Assembly: GCA_025056565.1 (NCBI GenBank) | Contig: JANWWA010000001.1 | Location: 345,966 to 409,965, forward strand | DNA length: 64,000 nt | Direction: 5' to 3' | From: Chloroherpetonaceae bacterium | GTDB taxonomy: Bacteria; Bacteroidota; Chlorobiia; Chlorobiales; Thermochlorobacteraceae | In this document: one piece after another, positions 45,210 to 53,629 of the stretch | How positions within the stretch are numbered: the stretch's first letter is position 1 | Layout of the letters: every line of letters starts with the position of its first letter | The notes under the pieces: model-generated | Database searches by the model: none | What the model saw: only the letters and a program-made list of their open reading frames with translations | What the model was told of the DNA's origin: nothing | Translations under genes and position numbers: made by a program

Positions 45210-48086
45210 TTAGAAGTTGTATTCCACGGTGAACCGAATTTGCCGCGCTGGGGATAGGTTTGCACCACCTGTTGAGCCTAAGTCTAGTGCGCCTGCAGCA
45301 CGTGCCCAGTTAATTTCGGGGTCGACACCAGTCGCTGCCGTCGCAATGACCAGCGGGTTTCGGATTGCCGCACTTAGATTTGCGCCACGGAAGCCAAAGG
45401 CATTTCGATAGCGAACCGTTATATCACGCCACTTAATCCAGCGCGCATCTTCTGCGAAGAATGAACCATATGCAGCAAAGTTTCCGGGCGTTACAACCGA
45501 GTTCTGACTGAAGGAGACATACCCCGGCACACGTGCGAGTGCATCAGGATAGTTGTTTGCAATTCTTAGCACTTGCAGCGTGTTAATCAGCGCATTGCCG
45601 CCCGAGTATTCAAACAGTGCGCTAATCGTAATATCACGCATCACCACTGCTTCCAAAGTTACAGAGCCAAAGTATGTCGGAATGGATTGGGCACCGTTGA
45701 ATTGGTTAGAGATAAAACGCCCGCGATATGTGCCATCGGCTTCTCTCTCCAAGCGGTTGGCACGAATTGCTCCAATCGGACGCCCGTTCTCAACAAACAA
45801 TCCTGAGAAGGCAAACCCACCGACTCCAAACCCCGGAATCGGTCTGCCACCGATGGTGCCGATATCCGTTACTTCATTGCGCACAAACGCCATATTTACT
45901 CGAGCATTGAACTCGAAATCCGTAATCTTGATGACATTGCCGGAAATAGAGAGTTCCCAGACGCCGTTGAACACCTTACCCACGTTGCGTTGCACCAGTC
46001 CAAACCCTGTTACAGGGTCACTGGGCACGGCAAAGAGCGCGTCCGTAGTGAGGGTTGAGCTGTAAGTTGCTGAGAAAGAAATGCGGTCATCGAGGAAACC
46101 CAGTTCAATGCCACCTTCCAGTGAGGTCACAAATTCAGGTTTAATGTCAGGATTGCCTGGATTTGCTGGCGCAATAGCTGCAGAACCTAAGAATGATGGC
46201 GCGCTATAGGTGCGGTCTCTTAGGAACGGCGCTGGAAAGTTACCGGTCTGACCAATCGCTCCACGCAGCTTGAGAAATGAGACATACTTTTTCCACTCTG
46301 CAGGGTAGAACTCAAAGTCCGACAGAATGGTTGCAATGCCTCCTCTTGCCAGTGGAATGAAGGAGACATTTCGACCGAATGCCGTGCTACCGTCAAAACG
46401 CACCCCTCCATCAAGGAAAATGTGCTTTAGCACTTCTGCACGCACTTCACCAAAGACACCTGCGAGAAACACTGAGCCGACACTCTCTGAGCCTGTTACA
46501 ATACCTGCTTGGTTAAAGGTGCGTGTGCCTGCGGCAAGGTTTTGTCCCGAGCCAGTTATCACGCGCACATCTTGGCGGAAGGCTTCGCCCCCAAAGTTTA
46601 GCGAGATAGAGGCAACATCTAACTCAGGCAGCTTAATGCTCCCTGCAAAATTGATAATTGGCTGCATAAATTCTCGATCTGAGCGCGTGATGCTGCCCAG
46701 CACAGCCGAGCCGAATGCAATGCTGGCTTCAATAGGCGTAAGGAACCGTGCCTCTCGCTTGTTGTAGTCGAAGCCAATCGTTACGCGGTTGCTGAACCAC
46801 TTGAAGGGTGAGTAATTGAGCGTCAGAGAAGTAATAACGCGATTGACGTTTTCATCATACTCCGGCAGCATCCAGATAGCAAGAAGACTGTCGGGATTGT
46901 CCGTGCCTGCCGGAGTAAAGCGACGGTCACGGAACGCGGTTCCATGTTCCATCTGACCTAGCGGCGCCAGAAGGTTATTCCCCTGATTGAAGCGGCTAAA
47001 GCCGTTTCGCACAAAGGAGGTAGAAATCTCCGCATCTAAGTTTTCATTAAAAATTGCGCGTGCGCCGAAAGCTATGTTGTAAAGGTCATCTCTTGCTTGG
47101 TTTCTTGTAATAAAGCCATTGGTGCTACGTGCCATTGCAGAGATGTTGTAGGTGAAAATATCACCGCCGCCGTTCAAGTTTAGCGTGTAGTTTTGGAAGA
47201 AGCCCGTTTGGAAGAAGAGTCTGCGCGTTACTTCTTCTTGAATGAAGCGTGTTTCAGGATTATCCGCACCTAAGGTTGCGACCACTCTTACGGTTGGGGA
47301 GCCTGGCGTGCCTTTCTTAGTAAAAATCTGCGTTACACCGTTTGCCGCTTGCGTGCCGTAGAGCGTTGCCGCTGAGCCACCCAGTGCCACTTCCACGCGC
47401 TCAATTTCACCTGTTACAAGCTGTGCCATAGAGGAGCTTACGGTGCCGCCAGTGCCGATACCAAAGTTATCGCCTACATCGACACGCACATTATCAACAT
47501 AAAAGACAGGCGTCGAGTTATTAGCTGCACTTTTCACACCACGCGATTGAATGCGTGAGCCTGTCCCGGGTAAGCCCGAAGCCATCCCCACCGAAACCCC
47601 TGCAATTTGCCCCTGCAAAAGCTGATCAATCGACTGTACCGTTACGTTTTGAATCATCTGTGGCGTAATAGACTGCACTGGCGCAGAGAGCTTACGCTTT
47701 TCCGTCGCTGCTGCCAATCCTGTTACAACGACTTCCTCTGCGCTTACTGCCGAAGGAAGCAGCGCAAAGTTTACCTCAACCGTCTTGTCCGCCTCGACAG
47801 TAACCTGTTTCGTTGCGGTCTTATACCCGATATACTTGACCACCAGCGTGTATTCACCGGGTTTTAGGCGGCGCAGTGCATACTCACCGTCCAAATTGGT
47901 TACCGTTCCAATCTTCGTATCTAAAATTGCCACTTGCGCACCAACCAGCTTTTGACCATCGTTTGCGTCCGTTACAACCCCCTTGATATCACCGGTTTGC
48001 GCCCAGAGGGTGCTGCTGGATAGTATGATTAGTCCAAGTATAAAGACTGCTCCGAAAGTTCGCTTTGCTCTTGTAGACCGCATCAT
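45210..48086 (-). CDS. SusC/RagA-like TonB-dependent outer-membrane transporter (unit 2)
   Basis: A 958-residue receptor, shorter than the other two. ATG 48086 or 48083 gives the signal (FGAVFILGLIILSSSTLWAQ). Regulatory-like domain IKGVVTDANDGQKLVGAQVA with VVKYIGYKTATKQVTV, plug with VQSIDQLLQGQIAGVSVGMA, VFYVDNVRV and VEVALGGSAATLYGTQAANG, then a barrel ending IRFTVEYNF. The leader has the TATCAACAAAAC element 16 bases before the ATG. Function: TonB-driven import of an unknown ligand with the SusD partner downstream. Confidence 0.95.
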   Translation of the reverse strand: MMRSTRAKRTFGAVFILGLIILSSSTLWAQTGDIKGVVTDANDGQKLVGAQVAILDTKIGTVTNLDGEYALRRLKPGEYTLVVKYIGYKTATKQVTVEADKTVEVNFALLPSAVSAEEVVVTGLAAATEKRKLSAPVQSITPQMIQNVTVQSIDQLLQGQIAGVSVGMASGLPGTGSRIQSRGVKSAANNSTPVFYVDNVRVDVGDNFGIGTGGTVSSSMAQLVTGEIERVEVALGGSAATLYGTQAANGVTQIFTKKGTPGSPTVRVVATLGADNPETRFIQEEVTRRLFFQTGFFQNYTLNLNGGGDIFTYNISAMARSTNGFITRNQARDDLYNIAFGARAIFNENLDAEISTSFVRNGFSRFNQGNNLLAPLGQMEHGTAFRDRRFTPAGTDNPDSLLAIWMLPEYDENVNRVITSLTLNYSPFKWFSNRVTIGFDYNKREARFLTPIEASIAFGSAVLGSITRSDREFMQPIINFAGSIKLPELDVASISLNFGGEAFRQDVRVITGSGQNLAAGTRTFNQAGIVTGSESVGSVFLAGVFGEVRAEVLKHIFLDGGVRFDGSTAFGRNVSFIPLARGGIATILSDFEFYPAEWKKYVSFLKLRGAIGQTGNFPAPFLRDRTYSAPSFLGSAAIAPANPGNPDIKPEFVTSLEGGIELGFLDDRISFSATYSSTLTTDALFAVPSDPVTGFGLVQRNVGKVFNGVWELSISGNVIKITDFEFNARVNMAFVRNEVTDIGTIGGRPIPGFGVGGFAFSGLFVENGRPIGAIRANRLEREADGTYRGRFISNQFNGAQSIPTYFGSVTLEAVVMRDITISALFEYSGGNALINTLQVLRIANNYPDALARVPGYVSFSQNSVVTPGNFAAYGSFFAEDARWIKWRDITVRYRNAFGFRGANLSAAIRNPLVIATAATGVDPEINWARAAGALDLGSTGGANLSPARQIRFTVEYNF

Positions 48087-48102
48087 AGCATTTTGTTTGG
48101 TT

Positions 48103-48114
48103 GTTTTGTTGATA
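48103..48114 (-). promoter_or_regulatory. Leader element TATCAACAAAAC upstream of susC (unit 2)
   Basis: The 12-mer lies 16 bases before the ATG at 48086, inside an A-rich leader (AACCAAACAAAATGCT follows). Third exact copy in this window. Confidence 0.45.
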
Positions 48115-48231
48115 CCTTCACTTGGAATTAGCCTTCGCTGCACTACTTCGCAACTAAGCAGGAAATGGGCTGGAAAGAGTTGAAGTGTGAAGCTGGACTA
48201 ATGTTCCAACGTGCTTTCAAATTAGTCGGCG

Positions 48232-48261
48232 CAGTTTAATAAACTGTCTTCAAACTTGCAA
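48232..48261 (-). promoter_or_regulatory. Promoter candidate overlapping a palindrome before susC (unit 2)
   Basis: In the minus-strand sense TTGCAA (48261-48256) is followed after 17 bases by TAAACT (48238-48233). A perfect 7-base inverted repeat with a one-base centre (CAGTTTA-A-TAAACTG, 48232-48246) covers the -10 box, so an operator is possible. The start site would be about 140 bases before the ATG. Confidence 0.32.
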
Positions 48262-48330
48262 TTACTATCTGTGCTCACAGAGCTACTGAAGGAATACACT
48301 GTCGCCTCTCATTTTGTCCCATTGAAACTC

Positions 48331-48356
48331 AGAAGCCAGCCTACAGGCTGGCTTCT
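48331..48356 (-). terminator. Hairpin after susD (unit 3)
   Basis: A 12-base inverted repeat (48331-48342 with 48345-48356) and a very short centre, starting 13 bases after the unit 3 susD stop. In the minus-strand sense it is followed by GAGTTTC, only weakly T-rich, so termination may be partial. Confidence 0.6.
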
Positions 48357-48368
48357 GCGTATCCTACT

Positions 48369-49907
48369 CTATGGTTGTGGTTGAACTTGCCCGCCTGTAA
48401 AGCGTGTCGCATTCGGGCCGCCAAGCCATGAGTTCGACCCATCAGCTGTATTTACCCCATCACCGTTGCCACCACCGTAGGTGTATAGTGGCTCTTGGCG
48501 TGCAGCCAGCTCTACAGCTGGAACGGGGAAGTGCAGAAGTGTGCCACGCTGTAAAGCGTCTCGGCGCCGCATGTCTTTGAAGTGCAGTCCATAGTCCGTC
48601 ATCATAAGCTCAATATCTCGCTCATCAAAAATTACGCGGAGCACCTCGTCTCGTGAAGCAGTGGGTGGCAGGGGCGGCCGGCGTCCGACGGTCACACGAC
48701 GGCACTGATTGAGAATCTCTACCGCTTCTGGCACGCGATTCAGCATCGCCAACGCTTCAGCCCGCAGCAATCGGTTTGTTTCTGCATAGAGAAAAACGCA
48801 GGGACCAATGCCATTTGCATTATACAGGTCATCATAGCGACTAAACCGATAGTGACTACGGAGCTGCGGTCCCCTATCAAGGCGGAAGAAAGCCAAGTTG
48901 GTCTCATACCTAAAGTAGCCTGTGGATTCTCTCATTCGGGCATCGAGCGTGCTATCAGCACGGCGCAATGTGCCTGTTGCAGGGTAGCCTGTGGGGTAGG
49001 TTGGATCCATAATGCGAATTACACGATGGTCTGTGCGCCAATACCAGAACAGCCCAGCGATTTCTACAAACCAGTTCTCCCAGTTGTTGCCGTCAAGATT
49101 GATTACATAGTCTTGCGTCATACCGCGCTCAGTGAGTTGCAACACGCGGTTCCAGTCAGTCTGGCTGTTTTCTCGGCGGTTGCGAGCATTCTGCACAAGG
49201 AAGTTGGCAGCGTAGGTACGTGCCAAACGCCCCAGCTGATCGCTGGTATAGGGCGACGGTGTATTGATGAAGTTTGCTGGTAAGGTGAAGTTGACGCTAT
49301 CACAGATGCGAATGACGCGGTCAAAATTTCGCTGTGCCTCTGCCATCACAGCGCGGTAGTCAGAAAAGTCCAGCCGCTGACTTAGGTCTTGGGTAGGCGA
49401 GACAATATAAGCCTTATCAAATGTGTTAGCCAAGTACCCGAGAGCCATTGCTTTTACGAAGTATGCACCTGCCAGTGTTGCCGCATTCACGTCTCTGGCA
49501 CCCGCACTTTTTCCTTCTATTTCAATCGCGCGAATAACATCATTTGCGTTGGAAATCGCTGCATGCCAGCGTTGAAATGGAATGGACGCAATATCACCAT
49601 TAGAGTTTGCCAGCGTATTGTCCCATGCCACGCGTGGTTCGACCTTGAAGAAATTCCAAAATCCACGAAAGGCATTAGTCATCGTTACATAGTCTGCAGC
49701 CCATTCCATGTGGACATTATTCTGGTATCCGATGTATGGGTTATAGAGCGTTACAAAAGCGCCTGCTACGATGCCTTGCAAGTCTTGCGGTGTGGCTAAA
49801 ACGCGCCGTGTGTCAGGGTTATTCGGGTTATTCACATTGAGGTCAGCGCAACTGCTTACTGCCACGAGCAACAATACAGCCAGAATTGGAGCAATAACTT
49901 TTTTCAT
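48369..49907 (-). CDS. SusD/RagB-like substrate-binding lipoprotein (unit 3)
   Basis: A 512-residue outer-membrane lipoprotein, signal MKKVIAPILAVLLLVAVSSC with lipobox VSSC. SusD-type features: NVNNPNNPDTRRVLATPQDL at the N-terminus, helical region with AYFVKAMALGYLANTFDKAY, and C-terminal VIFDERDIELMMTDYGLHFK with DMRRRDALQ. It pairs with the SusC gene 75 bases upstream. Substrate unknown. Confidence 0.92.
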   Translation of the reverse strand: MKKVIAPILAVLLLVAVSSCADLNVNNPNNPDTRRVLATPQDLQGIVAGAFVTLYNPYIGYQNNVHMEWAADYVTMTNAFRGFWNFFKVEPRVAWDNTLANSNGDIASIPFQRWHAAISNANDVIRAIEIEGKSAGARDVNAATLAGAYFVKAMALGYLANTFDKAYIVSPTQDLSQRLDFSDYRAVMAEAQRNFDRVIRICDSVNFTLPANFINTPSPYTSDQLGRLARTYAANFLVQNARNRRENSQTDWNRVLQLTERGMTQDYVINLDGNNWENWFVEIAGLFWYWRTDHRVIRIMDPTYPTGYPATGTLRRADSTLDARMRESTGYFRYETNLAFFRLDRGPQLRSHYRFSRYDDLYNANGIGPCVFLYAETNRLLRAEALAMLNRVPEAVEILNQCRRVTVGRRPPLPPTASRDEVLRVIFDERDIELMMTDYGLHFKDMRRRDALQRGTLLHFPVPAVELAARQEPLYTYGGGNGDGVNTADGSNSWLGGPNATRFTGGQVQPQP

Positions 49908-49942
49908 TTCTGGTTCTTGGTTTAAGGTTTGAAATTTTCAGC

Positions 49943-49970
49943 GAAGGCTGCCCTGAAAGGAGCAGCCTTC
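49943..49970 (-). other. Hairpin between susC and susD (unit 3)
   Basis: A 9-base perfect stem (49943-49951 with 49962-49970), extendable by three pairs past a bulge, in the 74-base gap after the susC stop. No T-tract follows in the minus-strand sense, so it is better explained as an RNA processing or stability element than a terminator. Confidence 0.55.
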
Positions 49971-49981
49971 TTCCCAAATCT

Positions 49982-52900
49982 TTAGAATCGCACTTGTAGC
50001 GATGCAGTAAAGGTTCTGAATACAGGATAAGTAAACTGGTCAACGCGGAAGCTGGTCGCATTACCTGCTAGCGCCACTTCAGGGTTATAGCCTGAGTAGC
50101 TCGAGAAGGTAAAGAGATTGCGACCAATCAGCGCCAAGCGAATATCGCGAATGAAGTTCAAGCCGATGCTATTCAAAAGATCCGCATCAAAGGTATAGGC
50201 GACATTAATCTCGCGCACAATCAGGAAAGACCCTGATTCTACAAAATGCTGGGTCGGGTTGTTACCATTGTATAGCCCTGTGCCGTAACCAAGCTGCGTA
50301 GTCGCTGTGTAATACGGAAAAGCTTTTTTCTTGTCCTGTGGTTTTCCAGCTTGATCGAGGTCACCATGACGTCCATAATCGCCATTACCAGCGAAGTAGA
50401 GTAACTGGCGTGTCGCATTGTAGATATCACCACCAATCTGTGTATCCAGAAGGAAATAGAGCGAGAGTTTCTTCCATGACAGCGTGCCGCTAATGCTAAG
50501 GAGCCAATCAGGGTTGCTATCGCCAATCTTCGTTACAAGTGGCGAACCATCTTCGTCTGCCAGTAACCATGGTCGCTCAAACGGCGAGCCCTCTGCTGGG
50601 GTGGTGCTATTTGCTGGGTTTGTTGCAGAAATCGGTGCAAAACGGCGAATTACATACCCATCGGAGTTAATCGTAAAGTCTTCACGGCGCAAAACACCAC
50701 GGGGCAAGCCTACAAGGTTAGTTACAAAGCCGTTCTGGTCAACTTTTAGCTCATCCAGCGAGCGAGCGTGGCGATTGCCATACATCACGCCGAAAGGTTG
50801 CCCCGCCTCAATGCGGAACATTGTGTTTGCGACACCACCTGCTGACGCAACCCCAAAGTTTCCATTAGTTGGGAATGGTGGTCTGCCCAGCTCCACAATT
50901 TCTTGACGAATGCGGCTTGCCACAATGTTCATATTGAACTTCCAGTCTTCTTCTCGCAGCACTTCTGCTCCCAGCGAGAATTCAAATGTGGTGCTCTGCA
51001 TTTTGCCCGCATTTCGGAACTGCTGCGTAAAGCCCGCATATGCAAACAGCGGCACAATGAGAATCTGGTCATCGGCAATGCTATTAGCGTAGTTGAATTC
51101 AAAGGTGAATCGATTGAGAAAGAGCAAGTTTGTTCCGACTTCGAACTCCCCTACGCGTGATGGACGCAGTGCCCGATTGCCCAGCAGGTTCTTAACAGGC
51201 ACGCCATTGACAATATCGAAAGTCTCATACTGCGCCACAAAGGGCGGCCGCTGACCTGAAGTACCGTATGAGGCACGTACTTTCCACTCTTGGATATTCG
51301 GAATGTCAAAGTCCTGCGTTACCCGCCACGCACCCGAAATACGGTAGAAAAATTGCGAGCGTGCGTCAGGTCCAAAGAGTGATGACGCATCGCGGCGTAC
51401 CAGTGCTTCCAAAATGTATTTTTCCTTGTAGTCAATGATTGCATTTGCAAAGATGTTCTCTGCACGCACATCTGTGTTCGAGCCGAAGTTAGAAAGTGTC
51501 GAGGTGGTCAGCGCCTGTGGCTGAGGCACATCGCTCACGACAAACTGGCTTCCTGAGACTCGGTCAAAGAGCGTCGTGTAGCGCTCAAATTGGTATCGCA
51601 GCGTCAATGAGAGATTAAAGTCTTCAAAGCTCTTTTTGAAGTAGGAGTTTGCTGTCAAGATAAGCCCATCGGACATGCTATTATATGCAAACAGCCCACC
51701 ATTCGTGTAACCTGTCATATTGCTGTTATAAGTATTGCGCCGGGTCACATTCTTATATTCTTCGTTTGCACGGTCGTACGAGCCTTGCGCTTCCACTCTC
51801 CACCAGTCAAAAATTTGGTAGCTAAGTGATGCATTAGCTAGTACGCGGCTACGGAACAGGTCAAAGGTTGTAGTAGAAAGTGAGTATAGCGGGTTAATTG
51901 CGTTGTTATTCGAGATAGTGCTTCGCCCCCCTGGCACTAGCACTTGCCCAGGATATGCCCAATACGGCGTACCATCAGGGTTAGGTGTGTAGAGATCAAA
52001 GTCGGGCTCCAAGAGTAAGACTCCGTAAAATGGCCCGCCCTGCGTACGCTCAATTGCATCTGGTCCTACTGAATTTGTGTATCGGATCGCACCAGAGAGC
52101 TTGAACCCCCCAATCTTATGGTCTGCATTGAGATTTACATTGTAGCGGTCAAAGGCAGGCGTGAGCTCCAAAATACCTTGGTTGAAGAGCCGTGCGCCAG
52201 ACGCATAAAAGTTGGTATTCTTGCCCGTGCTACCAATAGAGAAGAAGTTCTGGTTAAAACTTCTGTTCTTGAATAGCTCCTTCTGATGATCTCGCACTTG
52301 TCCAGGGTAAGGATTATCCACATACTGATCTGCCTCTAAGGCACGAAGTGGACTTCCAGGAGTTCTGGGCACAAAATCGTTGTTCTCGACTCTCCACGCA
52401 TGGTGATTAGCCAGTGGATAGAGTTTCTGCAAATTTGTAAAGCCCCACTCAGTGCGAGCGGTAAAGTCAGTCGCACCTGGGTTATCCGCTCCACGCTTGG
52501 TAATGATTTGAATGACACCGTTTGCAGCCTGTGAGCCATAGAGCGATGCCCCTGCTGCGCCTTTGATAATCTCAATAGACTCAACGCTATTGATATCAAT
52601 ATCAGCCAGCGTGGTGCCCGGCGGCGTAATTACGCCATCAATGATAATGAGTGGCGTCGATTGCCCCTGAATGTTGGTCGAGCCGCGCAGCCGAATCGTG
52701 GGTGCGGTGCCTGGAATGCCCGTTGGCTGCACGATTGTTACGCCGGAGACTTTGCCGCGAATTGCGTTGGCTGGATCGACCGCTGGCACTTGCTTAATGG
52801 TCTCTTCATCAATCTTGCCAATCGCAAAGCCCAGTTTCTTGGTCGATGTGCCCTCTGCCACGCCTGTTACCACGATTTCTGCGACCTGCTTGGCATCAAT

Positions 52901-53191
52901 TTCGAGCGTTACATCAATTACCGTCCTATCCCCAATAGCCACTTCGATAGTACGGTAGCCAATGTAACTGAACACCAGTGTGGTCGCTCCACTGGGCACT
53001 TGAATGGAGTACTGACCATTCACATTTGTCTTCGTGCCCACTCGCGTGTCTTTCACGAGTACGGTGGCACCAATCAGCGGGCTGCCATCTTCAGCCGCTT
53101 TTACTGTCCCCCTAACGGTGCGCTCCTGTGCCCAAAGCCTACCTGTGCACAGGAAAACGACGCTGAGAAAAAGTATTACCGCTTTTTTCAT
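49982..53191 (-). CDS. SusC/RagA-like TonB-dependent outer-membrane transporter (unit 3)
   Basis: A 1069-residue receptor. ATG 53191 (signal MKKAVILFLSVVFLCTGRLW A) with GGAG directly upstream is chosen; an in-frame start at 53305 would add an unlikely leader. Regulatory domain VRGTVKAAEDGSPLIGATVL with LVFSYIGYRTIEVAIG, plug VDPANAIRGKVSGVTIVQ, TPLIIIDGVITPPG and IEIIKGAAGASLYGSQAANG, barrel ending FTASLQVRF. First transcribed gene of the three tandem units. It lacks the TATCAACAAAAC leader seen in units 1 and 2. Confidence 0.95.
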   Translation of the reverse strand: MKKAVILFLSVVFLCTGRLWAQERTVRGTVKAAEDGSPLIGATVLVKDTRVGTKTNVNGQYSIQVPSGATTLVFSYIGYRTIEVAIGDRTVIDVTLEIDAKQVAEIVVTGVAEGTSTKKLGFAIGKIDEETIKQVPAVDPANAIRGKVSGVTIVQPTGIPGTAPTIRLRGSTNIQGQSTPLIIIDGVITPPGTTLADIDINSVESIEIIKGAAGASLYGSQAANGVIQIITKRGADNPGATDFTARTEWGFTNLQKLYPLANHHAWRVENNDFVPRTPGSPLRALEADQYVDNPYPGQVRDHQKELFKNRSFNQNFFSIGSTGKNTNFYASGARLFNQGILELTPAFDRYNVNLNADHKIGGFKLSGAIRYTNSVGPDAIERTQGGPFYGVLLLEPDFDLYTPNPDGTPYWAYPGQVLVPGGRSTISNNNAINPLYSLSTTTFDLFRSRVLANASLSYQIFDWWRVEAQGSYDRANEEYKNVTRRNTYNSNMTGYTNGGLFAYNSMSDGLILTANSYFKKSFEDFNLSLTLRYQFERYTTLFDRVSGSQFVVSDVPQPQALTTSTLSNFGSNTDVRAENIFANAIIDYKEKYILEALVRRDASSLFGPDARSQFFYRISGAWRVTQDFDIPNIQEWKVRASYGTSGQRPPFVAQYETFDIVNGVPVKNLLGNRALRPSRVGEFEVGTNLLFLNRFTFEFNYANSIADDQILIVPLFAYAGFTQQFRNAGKMQSTTFEFSLGAEVLREEDWKFNMNIVASRIRQEIVELGRPPFPTNGNFGVASAGGVANTMFRIEAGQPFGVMYGNRHARSLDELKVDQNGFVTNLVGLPRGVLRREDFTINSDGYVIRRFAPISATNPANSTTPAEGSPFERPWLLADEDGSPLVTKIGDSNPDWLLSISGTLSWKKLSLYFLLDTQIGGDIYNATRQLLYFAGNGDYGRHGDLDQAGKPQDKKKAFPYYTATTQLGYGTGLYNGNNPTQHFVESGSFLIVREINVAYTFDADLLNSIGLNFIRDIRLALIGRNLFTFSSYSGYNPEVALAGNATSFRVDQFTYPVFRTFTASLQVRF

Positions 53192-53629
53192 CTCCGTTCT
53201 CTTTTTATTGTTTGAGAAAATGCAATTTTGCTCAGAGTTCAATAGGCAAAGGCTGCACTCTCCCCTACCAAGCCTGAAGAGGAAAACCTTCCTCTTTCTT
53301 GTCAAGGTGAGATTGCTTTCTCGGAGATTGGAATGAACCAGAGCTACCTCTCTCCCCTTTGCAGCGCGTGTTTTGTGATAGCGTAATGTTCAGTCAGTCT
53401 CCTCCTTTGCCACAGCGTCAATTTACATATTTCGCCCAAAAGTAAAAACTCTGCCTCAGAGGATTTTTATCACGAAATTTGCACTGAAGAGAAGTGTGCT
53501 TTCTCTCATCTCTGCGCAGGTGTTAGGGCAGTGTTTCGGCACTGCACTACCTCAGTGAAGGATTTGGAATCTCTCACGCAGGGCGGTATCTTACTCAAAA
53601 ACTTCACCCAACATTAAAAGGGAATAACT
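53192..53629. other. Divergent control region between susC (unit 3) and the radical SAM gene
   Basis: About 438 bases. A 6-base-pair stem-loop GCAGTG-TTTCGG-CACTGC lies at 53528-53545 in the leader of the radical SAM gene; I see no match to the cobalamin riboswitch core, which might be expected before a B12-dependent gene. TTGACA occurs on the minus strand near 53301-53306 without a good -10 box. No ORF of note. Confidence 0.45.

Noticed and set aside
53396-53629. Possible cobalamin riboswitch before the B12-dependent radical SAM gene
   Set aside because: I could not find the conserved B12-box-like core; only a small stem-loop with a TTTCGG loop is visible.
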